The notes under the pieces are model-generated. The model ran no database searches and was not told the DNA's origin. It saw nothing but the letters and a program-made list of their open reading frames with translations. Both the position numbers and the translations under genes were made by a program. A DNA stretch of 5,278 nt from Chloroflexota bacterium (GTDB lineage: Bacteria; Chloroflexota; Dehalococcoidia; SHYB01), in assembly GCA_016200725.1 (NCBI GenBank), contig JACQEE010000195.1:1-5278 (forward strand), in the 5' to 3' direction. Positions 1-5,278 of this stretch are shown in pieces. Each line of letters opens with the position of its first letter. Position 1 is the stretch's first letter.

Positions 1-338
1 CGCACGGCCAGGGCGAGAGCGTCGCTGGGACGCGAATCGATCTGCACGACGTTGCCATTCTGCACGATGTTGATCTTCGCGAAGAAGGTATCGTTCTGCA
101 GATCGTTCACGATGACGGCGTTGACGCGGGCGCCGAGGTCGCCGATGACCTTGTTCAGGAGATCGTGCGTGAGCGGACGGGGCACAGCCACGTCCTGGAG
201 CTTCACGGCGATGGCGTCGGCCTCGGCGGGGCCGATCCAGATGGGGAGATAGCGGTCTGCGGCCTTTTCCTTGAGGATGACGACGCGCTGATAGTTCATC
301 AGGCTGACCCGGATGCTGTCGATGCTCATTTCAATCAT
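1..338 (-). CDS. Bifunctional nuclease family (DUF151/BFN) protein, N-terminal part, cut by the window edge
   Basis: The minus strand reads an open frame from ATG at 338 to the left edge: 112 complete codons and no stop. The translation begins MIEMSIDSIRVSLMNYQRVV and contains LPIWIGPAEADAIAV (residues 31-45), PRPLTHDLL (53-61) and IDSRPSDALALAV (100-112). These three blocks are the hallmark of the DUF151/bifunctional nuclease family. Plant members are reported to have RNase and DNase activity, while bacterial members such as Thermotoga TM0160 are mainly known from structure, so the activity here is inferred from family only. The family is usually about 140-190 residues, so a third or more lies outside the window. 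ATG 338 is preferred over the in-frame ATG at 329 because an AGAAGG at 350-355 sits 11 nt upstream. It is transcribed from its own promoter (373-401), away from aroC and in the same direction as pyrF. Confidence 0.9.
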   Translation of the reverse strand, partial: MIEMSIDSIRVSLMNYQRVVILKEKAADRYLPIWIGPAEADAIAVKLQDVAVPRPLTHDLLNKVIGDLGARVNAVIVNDLQNDTFFAKINIVQNGNVVQIDSRPSDALALAV

Positions 339-372
339 GCCGCAGCCCGCCTTCTTGTGGCCCGCTGGTTGG

Positions 373-401
373 ATTCTAGGGAGTACATTTCCAGGTGTCA
401 A
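373..401 (-). promoter_or_regulatory. Sigma-70-type promoter for the DUF151 gene
   Basis: Read on the minus strand, a perfect TTGACA (-35, 401 to 396) is followed by exactly 17 nt and then TAGAAT (-10, 378 to 373, five of six consensus bases). The expected transcription start is near 366, giving a leader of roughly 28 nt before the ATG at 338. That leader holds the AGAAGG ribosome binding site. The match, spacing and position all agree. It lies in the 175 bp gap between the end of pyrF and the start of the DUF151 gene, so the latter probably does not depend on read-through from pyrF. I see no other gene in this gap. Confidence 0.75.
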
Positions 402-513
402 TGCAGCGTAAGGCTGGCAAACCCGTCACTAGTGCGCGTCACGGCTTGCGAATCACATCGAGTCCTAGCAAAGAGTACGAATGGCGGGCGACGACGGATT
501 ACAGGTGTGCCAA

Positions 514-1344
514 TCATGCAGGCTTGGAGGCAAGGGCAGCCTGCATCGTGTCACGAAGGGCTAGCGCCTGGCGACGTGCCGCCTCAGCGAAGTCGCGGCC
601 GCGGGAGGCGTAAAGGACTTGACGCGACGCGTTGATGATAGCGAGGCGGCCATGCGCATCGACGCCGTATCGAACTGCTGTCTCCAAGTCTCCACCTTGC
701 GGCCCCACACCCAAGATAAGAATTGGCATGTCAGGGCATAGTTCTCGAACTCGACGAAGTTCCTCGGGGTGTGTCACGCCAACAACAAGACCAAAGTTCC
801 CGGCGATGTTTGCTACACGCATCCTTAGTGCTACATGCTCGTAAAGCGGGATAAGCCGACTGGCCTCGCGCGGGTCGGGGACAGGAAGACCCTGGAAATC
901 ACCGGACCCTGGATTCGAGGTTCGGCAAAGAAGAAACACGCCTTTATCCTTGTAGGCCGCAAAGGCATCAATCGTGTCCATTCCTAAGTAGGGGTTCACA
1001 GTAGTCGAATCAAATCCCCAGACATCGAACATCGCTTTGGCGTAGGCCTGCGCCGTGTTCGGTACATCTCCGCGCTTGCCGTCACCGATGACGGGAATGT
1101 GCTTCGGAATCGCATCGAGTGTGGCTCGAAGCGCCTGCCAGCCTTCGAAGCCGAGCGCCTCGTAGAAAGCGAGGTTGGGCTTGTAGGCACAGACGAGGTC
1201 CTTGGTGGCCTCGATTATCGAGCGGTTGAAGTCGGCTACCGTCACTTCCCGCGGCATGAGCGCAGGGTCTGGGTCGAGGCCGACGCAGAGCAGACTGCGG
1301 TTGCGCTCGGAGGCTGCGAGGAGTTTGGTAACGAAGGCAGACAT
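514..1344 (-). CDS. pyrF: Orotidine-5'-phosphate decarboxylase, group II (long) type
   Basis: This gene encodes the last step of UMP synthesis, decarboxylation of OMP to UMP, by a soluble TIM-barrel enzyme. From ATG 1344 the protein has 276 residues, typical of the long bacterial PyrF type rather than the roughly 230-residue E. coli type. Visible in order: CVGLDPDP (about 20-27), AYKPN (53-57), the catalytic D-x-K-x-x-D as DGKRGDVPNTA (88-98), VNPYLGMD (116-123), CRTSNPGSGDFQ (140-151), VVGVTHPEEL (187-196), LGVGPQGGD (211-219) and INASRQVLYAS (237-247), whose Arg should contact the phosphate. All key residues are present and the frame is intact to the TGA at 514-516. An in-frame GTG at 1356 would add four residues. 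ATG 1344 gives the usual family N-terminus (MSAFVTKLL), though neither start has a good Shine-Dalgarno. Sampled stretches are about 50-55% GC, lower than the aro genes. It diverges from aroC. Confidence 0.95.
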   Translation of the reverse strand: MSAFVTKLLAASERNRSLLCVGLDPDPALMPREVTVADFNRSIIEATKDLVCAYKPNLAFYEALGFEGWQALRATLDAIPKHIPVIGDGKRGDVPNTAQAYAKAMFDVWGFDSTTVNPYLGMDTIDAFAAYKDKGVFLLCRTSNPGSGDFQGLPVPDPREASRLIPLYEHVALRMRVANIAGNFGLVVGVTHPEELRRVRELCPDMPILILGVGPQGGDLETAVRYGVDAHGRLAIINASRQVLYASRGRDFAEAARRQALALRDTMQAALASKPA

Positions 1345-1362
1345 ATCTTCGGGCACTATCGT

Positions 1363-1406
1363 AACACCGCGTGTGGTTAGACAACACCGCGCTGCCTGAT
1401 AGACAA
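1363..1406. repeat. Imperfect direct repeat in the pyrF/aroC divergent spacer
   Basis: The spacer contains AACACCGCG-N6-TAGACAA (1363-1384) followed, with a 2 nt overlap, by AACACCGCG-N8-TAGACAA (1383-1406). The two 9 bp halves are 20 bp apart and the two 7 bp halves 22 bp apart, close to two helical turns, so both copies would face the same side of the DNA. Position and spacing suit a regulator site acting on one or both divergent genes, but no regulator is encoded nearby. On the minus strand the TTGTCT at 1384-1379 could also be a -35 for pyrF with a TACGAT -10 at 1363-1358, although the 15 nt spacing is short. That promoter would start transcription below GTG 1356 and so favour the ATG 1344 start. 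Confidence 0.4.
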
Positions 1407-1418
1407 TGAGATGATTGT

Positions 1419-1427
1419 AGGGAAAGG
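1419..1427 (+). promoter_or_regulatory. Possible ribosome binding site favouring a TTG start for aroC
   Basis: The purine run AGGGAAAGG lies 7 nt upstream of an in-frame TTG at 1435, whereas ATG 1411 has no Shine-Dalgarno in front of it. Starting at TTG 1435 gives [14 protein letters not shown], closer to the usual short chorismate synthase N-terminus (M-x-R-F-L-T-x-G-E-S-H-G) than the ATG 1411 product with eight extra residues. The sequence alone does not decide between a TTG start with this site and an unled ATG start. Confidence 0.4.
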
Positions 1428-1620
1428 CGCTGCGTTGACTGGATTCCGTTTCCTGACTTCAGGCGAATCGCACGGCAAGGGGCTCTCGGTAATCGTCGAG
1501 GGGATCCCTGCCGGCGTACCGCTGTCCGAAGAGTACCTCGCGCGCGACCTGGCGCGGCGGCAGAAGGGCTATGGGCGCGGCGGGCGCATGAAGATCGAGA
1601 AGGACTTCGCGGAAATCCAG

Positions 1621-1631
1621 GCAGGGGGAAT
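1621..1631 (+). other. Deletion/frameshift junction within aroC
   Basis: Left of this point the chorismate synthase homology is in the frame of position 1411 and ends with E-I-Q-A-G at about 1626. Right of it the homology is in the frame of position 1629 and begins [13 protein letters not shown] five-G run occupies 1624-1628 at the switch. The net change is equivalent to loss of 3n+1 bases, probably about 105-130 bp when set against other chorismate synthases. A simple one-base error in the G run would shift the frame but could not remove the missing conserved block. Confidence 0.7.
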
Positions 1632-2528
1632 CGAGTCACGCGCTTGCGGCCTGGGCACGCCGATCTTGCGGGCATCGTCAAGTACAACCAGCAGGACGTG
1701 CGCAACATCCTCGAGCGCGCGAGCGCGAGAGAGACCGCGGCACGTGTCGCGGCAGGCGGCGTAGCGAAGCGTTTTCTCGAGGAGTTTCGCATCGCAATCC
1801 ACTCGCATGTGCTCACCATTGGCAAGGTGCAGGCGAAGCCGCGCCAGCCCATCGACTGGCGGCGCGTCGAGGAGTCGCCGGTGCGCTGCGCCGACGCAGA
1901 GGCCGAGCCACGCATGATCGCGGCGATCGATGCGGCGAAAGAGGCCAAGGACACGCTTGGCGGCGTCTTCGAAGTCATCGCCGAGGGCGTGCCCATCGGG
2001 CTTGGGAGTTACATCCAGTGGGACCAGAAACTCGATGGCCGCATCGCGCAGGCGATGATGAGCATCCACGCCGTGAAGGGCGTCGAGATCGGGATGGGAT
2101 TCGCGCAGACGGCGTTACCCGGCTCGCAGGTGCATGACATCATCGAGCCGTGGGCCGGCGGCGGCGCGAAATGGCGCCGGCGGTCGAATAACGCGGGTGG
2201 TCTCGAGGGCGGGATGACAACGGGACAGCCTATCGTCGTGCACGTAGCGATCAAGCCAATCTCCACGCTCGCGAAGCCCCTGCCATCGGTTGACCTGGCG
2301 ACGGGCGAGGAGGTCCAGGCCCACTACGAGCGCAGCGACATCTGCCAGGTGCCGCCGGGCTGCGTCGTCGGCGAGGCGATGCTCGCGCTCGTGCTCGCCG
2401 AGGCGTTCCTCGCCAAGTTCGGCGGCGACCACCTCGACGAGACGCGGCGCAACTACCAGGGTTTCCTCAAGCAGAGCGGCCTGAGCGAGTAGACGACTCT
2501 TTCGTGGCCGGTCACGAACGCATTGGTT

Positions 2529-4187
2529 ATGGGCACTCCTGAAAACATCATTCTTATTGGCTTTTCCTACACCGGGAAGACGCAGGCCGGCCGGCTCGCG
2601 GCGAAGCGGCTCGGCTGGGACTTCGTCGACACCGACGATCTCGTCGTGCAGATGGCCGGGAAGACGGTCGACGCGGTCTTCGCAGAGCACGGCGAGGCTG
2701 GCTTTCGCGACGTCGAACGAGAGGCGCTGCAAAAGGCATGCTCGAAGAGTCACACTGTCATCTCAACTGGCGGGGGTGCGGTGATCGCTTCCGAAAACAG
2801 AGCGTTGATGCTCCGCTCCGGCGCCGTTATTTGCCTGGATTCGTCGCCACAGAAGATCGTCGAGCGGATGCGCGCAGCGAAGGGTGAGGCACGACCGCTG
2901 CTCTCGGGTAGCAATCCATTAGCGCGCATCGCTGCGCTCAAGGTCGAGCGGCAGGCGTGGTACGCTCAGGCCCAGCGCACGATCAACACAGACGGCATGA
3001 CGGTCGAACAGACAGCGGACGAGATCGTGCGTGCCTACCACACAATCGCGTCGAACAAGGCCAGCAAGATGGTCGACACACCAGCACACTTCGCGGACGC
3101 CGCGTACGTTGTCGAGACAAAGGGCGGAGTGTACCCCGGCTACGTAGGCTGGGGCATCCTCAACGACCTGGGCAAGCGCATGCGCGAAGTCGGGCTCTCC
3201 GGCACGGCCTACGTCTTCGCGGAGACACCCGTCTTCTCGAAGTATGGACGCAAGGTGCTAGCCTCGCTCAAGGAGGCCGAATTCAGAGTGGACCACCACT
3301 TCCTGGCGAGCGGGGAGGCGAACAAGTCGCTGGCATCGGCCGAGAAGGCGTACGCGTGGCTGGCTAGCAAGCAGGCCGAGCGTGGGCACGTGATCGTCGC
3401 GATGGGCGGCGGGATGACAGGCGACCTCGCCGGCTACGTGGCGGCAACCTATCTGCGGGGCATGCCCTTCGTGCAGGTGCCAACGACGCTGCTTGCGATG
3501 ACCGACGCCTCGATCGGCGGCAAGGTGGCGGTAAATCTGCCAGCTGGAAAGAATCTTATCGGCGCGTTCTATCAGCCTCGCTTGGTGCTGGCCGACACCG
3601 AGACGCTCGCGACACTGCCAAAGCGCGAGGTTATTGCAGGGTGGGCTGAGACCATCAAGCATGCCCTGATCCTGGATAGGCAGTTGTTCACCGACCTACA
3701 AGGTCTCGTATCGAAATTACTGGCCCTTGAGCCTGATGCGACCACCGCGACGGTACGACGCAGCGCGGCGATCAAGGCGCGGGTCGTCAGTGAGGACGAG
3801 CGCGAGACTGGCGGGCCGCGCACGCTGCTGAACTATGGCCACACGGTCGGTCATGCGCTCGAGTCGGCGTTCAACTACGAGGCCATGCTGCACGGCGAGG
3901 CGATCTCGGTGGGCATGGCTGCCGCAGGCTACCTCTCATCGAAGTTGGGCATGCTATCTAGCAGCGACTTGCGCGCCCAGAACGATCTGCTGCGCGCATT
4001 CGGCCTGCCACTGCAGTCGCCGCCAGTGCAGCGCGATATGCTGCGGCAGGCGATGGCGCTGGACAAGAAGGTGGCGGGCAAAGCGATTCGCTGGGTGCTG
4101 CTCGAAGGCATCGGAAAGTCGACGACTCGCAACGACGTGCCGGACGCGCTGGTAGACGAGGCGCTGGGACAAGTAGTTGAGCAATAG
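2529..4187 (+). CDS. aroKB: Bifunctional shikimate kinase / 3-dehydroquinate synthase fusion
   Basis: One 552-residue frame carries two complete enzymes. Residues 1-170 are shikimate kinase: Walker A GFSYTGKT (11-18), DTD with Asp34 and Asp36 for Mg and shikimate, FR (Arg60), STGGG (79-83), lid Arg122 in RPLL, and the R-x-x-x-Y motif (141-145). After a short linker, residues from about 190 onward are 3-dehydroquinate synthase, which turns DAHP into 3-dehydroquinate with NAD and a divalent metal: SGEANKS (261-267), MGGGMTGDLAGY (292-303), PTTLLAMTDASIGGK (318-332), metal ligands Glu374 (WAETIKH), His438 in NYGHTVGH and His455 in HGEA. All key residues are present in both halves. The fusion covers steps five and two of the shikimate pathway; a similar AroKB fusion is known in Thermotoga maritima. 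ATG 2529 is chosen; TTG 2523 would add two residues. No clear Shine-Dalgarno is visible. It follows aroC by 36 nt, probably in one operon. Confidence 0.95.
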   Translation: MGTPENIILIGFSYTGKTQAGRLAAKRLGWDFVDTDDLVVQMAGKTVDAVFAEHGEAGFRDVEREALQKACSKSHTVISTGGGAVIASENRALMLRSGAVICLDSSPQKIVERMRAAKGEARPLLSGSNPLARIAALKVERQAWYAQAQRTINTDGMTVEQTADEIVRAYHTIASNKASKMVDTPAHFADAAYVVETKGGVYPGYVGWGILNDLGKRMREVGLSGTAYVFAETPVFSKYGRKVLASLKEAEFRVDHHFLASGEANKSLASAEKAYAWLASKQAERGHVIVAMGGGMTGDLAGYVAATYLRGMPFVQVPTTLLAMTDASIGGKVAVNLPAGKNLIGAFYQPRLVLADTETLATLPKREVIAGWAETIKHALILDRQLFTDLQGLVSKLLALEPDATTATVRRSAAIKARVVSEDERETGGPRTLLNYGHTVGHALESAFNYEAMLHGEAISVGMAAAGYLSSKLGMLSSSDLRAQNDLLRAFGLPLQSPPVQRDMLRQAMALDKKVAGKAIRWVLLEGIGKSTTRNDVPDALVDEALGQVVEQ

Positions 4188-4190
4188 AGG
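4186..4190 (+). promoter_or_regulatory. Ribosome binding site for the 4199 gene
   Basis: AGAGG overlaps the aroKB stop codon (TAG, 4185-4187) and lies 8 nt before GTG 4199. It supports the GTG as the true start and suggests that translation of the small gene is coupled to the end of aroKB. Confidence 0.6.
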
Positions 4191-4198
4191 CGACCCAA

Positions 4199-4639
4199 GT
4201 GGCTGATACCAGAAAACTCAAGGACGAAGTTGAGGAACATATTCGAAAGGTTTTGCAATCAGAATTCGGTATGCCCTTTCGATCCGCAAAACTGCCATTG
4301 GTTTCCGGAGGCATCCACGAATTCGATGCGGTCTCTCTCGACGATCACATTATTTGCTCAATCAAGTCTTCTTCTGGGAAAACCAGCGGAGGAAACCACC
4401 CGGCGGGGAAGGTTAATGACTCAATCGCCGAACTGTATTTCCTTTCTCTAGTTCAAGGTGAACAACGAATCCTAATCGTCACAGATCCGGGGTTTCACCG
4501 TATCTTGATGGGTTCGTTGAAAGGCAAGATCGCACCCGGGGTTGCTGTGCGGCTCATCCCCCTGCCAGCGCAATTACAAGAAGACGTACAAAGGATTCAA
4601 ATGGCTGCCAGCGCTGAGGTCACCCCCACGCGTCACTAG
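4199..4639 (+). CDS. Hypothetical protein with PD-(D/E)XK nuclease-like pattern
   Basis: I do not recognise a named family. The 146-residue protein (GTG start, TAG at 4637-4639) has no signal peptide or membrane segment. Its apparent order of elements is a charged N-terminal helix (residues 3-22), strand (about 28-35), strand with HEFDAVS (40-46), strand with IICSIKSSS (51-59), helix (71-86), strand RILIVTD (90-96), helix (98-109), strand VAVRLIPLP (115-123). This alpha-beta-beta-beta-alpha-beta order, with Glu41/Asp43 in one strand and S-x-K (Ser54, Lys56) in the next, resembles the restriction-endonuclease-like core. The usual acidic residue before x-K is Ser, so it may be an atypical or inactive member. 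By hand count the gene is about 50% GC, against about 65-70% in sampled aroKB and tgt stretches, which suggests later acquisition. It sits 11 nt after aroKB and 12 nt before tgt, so it is probably co-transcribed. The fold is inference from pattern only. Confidence 0.8.
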   Translation: MADTRKLKDEVEEHIRKVLQSEFGMPFRSAKLPLVSGGIHEFDAVSLDDHIICSIKSSSGKTSGGNHPAGKVNDSIAELYFLSLVQGEQRILIVTDPGFHRILMGSLKGKIAPGVAVRLIPLPAQLQEDVQRIQMAASAEVTPTRH

Positions 4640-4651
4640 GCTTCCAGTAGA

Positions 4652-5278
4652 ATGTTCAGTTTCAGTCTCCAGGCCACCTCAGAACTCGCTCGTGCTGGGA
4701 TGCTTCGCACTTCGCACGGCAACGTGCCAACGCCGTGCTTCATGCCCGTCGGCACGCAGGCGGCGGTGAAGGCGCTCACGCCAGACGACTTGCGGAGCAT
4801 CGGGGGGCGCATCATCCTCTCAAACACATATCACCTTTACCTTCGGCCTGGCGTTGATCTGATCAGGCAGATGGGAGGCCTGCACCGGTTCATGCGATGG
4901 GATGGGCCGGTCCTCACTGACAGCGGCGGCTTCCAGGTGTTCAGCCTGGGCCACATGCGCAAGCTGACCGATGAAGGCGTCCTATTTCGTTCGCACATCG
5001 ATGGTTCCGAGCATATGCTGACGCCGGAATCGGCGGTCGCCTATCAAGAGGCGCTGGGCAGCGACATCGCGATGGTGCTTGACCACTGCCCGGCCTATGG
5101 CGATTCGGATACACAGATGCGCGAGGCGCTGGAGCGCACGCATCGCTGGGCGGAGCGCTGTCACTCAGCGCACAAGCGGCGCGACCAGGCGCTCTTCGCG
5201 ATCGTGCAAGGCGGATGGTCGCCCGACCTGCGCCGCAAGTCTGCTCATTCCTTGGCGTCGCTCGGCTTTCCCGGCTAT
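4652..5278 (+). CDS. tgt: Queuine/preQ1 tRNA-guanine transglycosylase, N-terminal part, cut by the window edge
   Basis: Tgt exchanges guanine 34 in the anticodon of tRNAs with GUN anticodons (Asp, Asn, His, Tyr) for preQ1, the base-insertion step of queuosine synthesis. The frame runs from ATG 4652 through 209 codons to the right edge with no stop; bacterial Tgt is usually about 370-400 residues. Visible motifs: HGNVPTPCFMPVGTQAAVKA (22-41), LSNTYHLYLRPG (56-67), DSGGFQVFSL (90-99) with the conserved active-site Asp90, FRSHIDGSEHMLTPE (112-126), LDHCPAYG (143-150) with base-recognising Asp144 and Cys146, and IVQGG (184-188). The catalytic nucleophile Asp and the zinc site lie beyond the window. 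The residue after Asp144 is His where most relatives I recall have Glu (D-E-C). The N-terminus (M-F-S-F-x-L) matches the family, fixing the start over later ATGs. No strong Shine-Dalgarno is seen. It follows the small gene by 12 nt. Confidence 0.95.
   Translation, partial: MFSFSLQATSELARAGMLRTSHGNVPTPCFMPVGTQAAVKALTPDDLRSIGGRIILSNTYHLYLRPGVDLIRQMGGLHRFMRWDGPVLTDSGGFQVFSLGHMRKLTDEGVLFRSHIDGSEHMLTPESAVAYQEALGSDIAMVLDHCPAYGDSDTQMREALERTHRWAERCHSAHKRRDQALFAIVQGGWSPDLRRKSAHSLASLGFPGY

Larger units (their letters stand above)
1411..2492 (+). pseudogene. aroC: Chorismate synthase, internally deleted and frameshifted as given
   Basis: Chorismate synthase converts 5-enolpyruvylshikimate-3-phosphate to chorismate, the last shikimate-pathway step, using reduced FMN. 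The 5' part (1411 to about 1628) encodes [20 protein letters not shown], a GYGRGGRM block and [13 protein letters not shown]. The 3' part, in another frame from about 1629 to the TAG at 2490-2492, encodes [41 protein letters not shown], the QWDQKLDGRIAQAMM region, SNNAGGLEGGMTTGQP (about 2184-2231) and ERSDICQVPPGC. Both parts are well conserved, but the stretch that normally lies between them, holding the T-L-G-x-P-I and N-x-D-W-type motifs, is absent (about 35-45 residues). Read literally, the first frame ends at a stop at 1762-1764 (117 codons), and the second has only a TTG at 1644 as a possible restart. The two parts give about 360 residues where 390-400 would be expected. The start may be ATG 1411 or TTG 1435. 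It precedes aroKB by 36 nt. Confidence 0.88.

Noticed and set aside
424..432. CGTCACTAG shared with position 4631-4639, considered as a possible attachment or target-site duplication.
   Set aside because: Nine bases at two distant unrelated sites, one spanning a stop codon, with no mobile element between them; consistent with chance.
419..452. Imperfect inverted repeat (GCAAACCCGT ... ACGGCTTGC) as a terminator for pyrF.
   Set aside because: The stem has mismatches and a bulge, the loop is long, and no T-run follows on the minus strand.
494..508. GGATTACAGGTGTG resembles a human Alu segment, hinting at contamination.
   Set aside because: The similarity is limited to about 14 bases, and the flanking sequence is bacterial pyrF coding and spacer.
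339..513. A tRNA or small RNA in the gap between the DUF151 gene and pyrF.
   Set aside because: No T-loop consensus with paired arms or acceptor stem could be built on either strand; the only supported element is the promoter.
165..635. Plus-strand open frames covering the DUF151 gene and pyrF, including one of 156 codons.
   Set aside because: They are antisense to strongly conserved coding sequence, have low-complexity or Arg-rich translations and match no family; they are shadows.
1651..1665. In the first aroC frame the DNA also spells L-G-T-P-I, resembling the conserved T-L-G-x-P-I motif, suggesting deletion between short direct repeats located here.
   Set aside because: The other frame is already homologous (V-T-R-L-R) upstream of this point, from about 1632, so the junction must lie earlier. 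The LGTPI reading is most likely a coincidence of overlapping frames.
1621..1665. Programmed -1 ribosomal frameshifting in aroC at the G5 run.
   Set aside because: No classic X-XXY-YYZ heptamer or clear downstream stem was found, and a shift would still leave the product without the conserved T-L-G-x-P-I / N-x-D-W block.
1569..2069. Minus-strand frame of 166 codons opposite aroC.
   Set aside because: It is complementary to conserved chorismate synthase coding sequence and looks like a GC-rich shadow frame.

Overview
The window is a compact, mostly GC-rich bacterial chromosomal segment with four recognisable housekeeping genes, one unrecognised small gene and one partial gene at each edge. 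The best guess for the host is a Chloroflexota bacterium (Dehalococcoidia/SAR202-like). The inference rests on remembered family resemblance: the N-terminus of the DUF151 protein, a long (group II) PyrF carrying a D-x-K-x-x-D motif, and an AroK-AroB fusion downstream of aroC. No search was run, so phylum-level placement is moderate confidence only.

Layout. Positions 1-338 (minus) are the N-terminal 112 codons of a bifunctional-nuclease/DUF151 protein running off the left edge. The 175 bp between it and the next gene hold a near-consensus sigma-70 promoter for it and no RNA gene or convincing terminator. Positions 514-1344 (minus) are pyrF, orotidine-5'-phosphate decarboxylase. A short divergent spacer with an imperfect direct repeat separates it from a plus-strand block: aroC (1411-2492, broken), an aroK-aroB fusion (2529-4187), a 146-residue hypothetical protein with a restriction-endonuclease-like secondary-structure pattern (4199-4639), and the first 209 codons of tgt (4652 to the right edge). 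Plus-strand gaps are only 11-36 nt, so these four are probably one transcript.

How they fit together. AroB, AroK and AroC are steps two, five and seven of the shikimate pathway to chorismate, here arranged as aroC-aroKB. Tgt (queuosine tRNA modification) and PyrF (UMP synthesis) are neighbours without an obvious pathway link.

Most notable point. aroC is not intact as given. Its reading frame changes near 1621-1631, and about 35-45 conserved residues between the GYGRGGRM segment and the [13 protein letters not shown] segment are missing. The rest of the gene is well conserved, so this is either a very recent deletion or an assembly/amplification error. The second point of interest is the small gene at 4199-4639. 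It is about 50% GC by hand count against about 65-70% in sampled stretches of its neighbours, and it appears to be a PD-(D/E)XK-like protein whose acidic residue in the ExK position is Ser. I see no CRISPR array, insertion sequence, tRNA, rRNA or clearly new multi-gene system.
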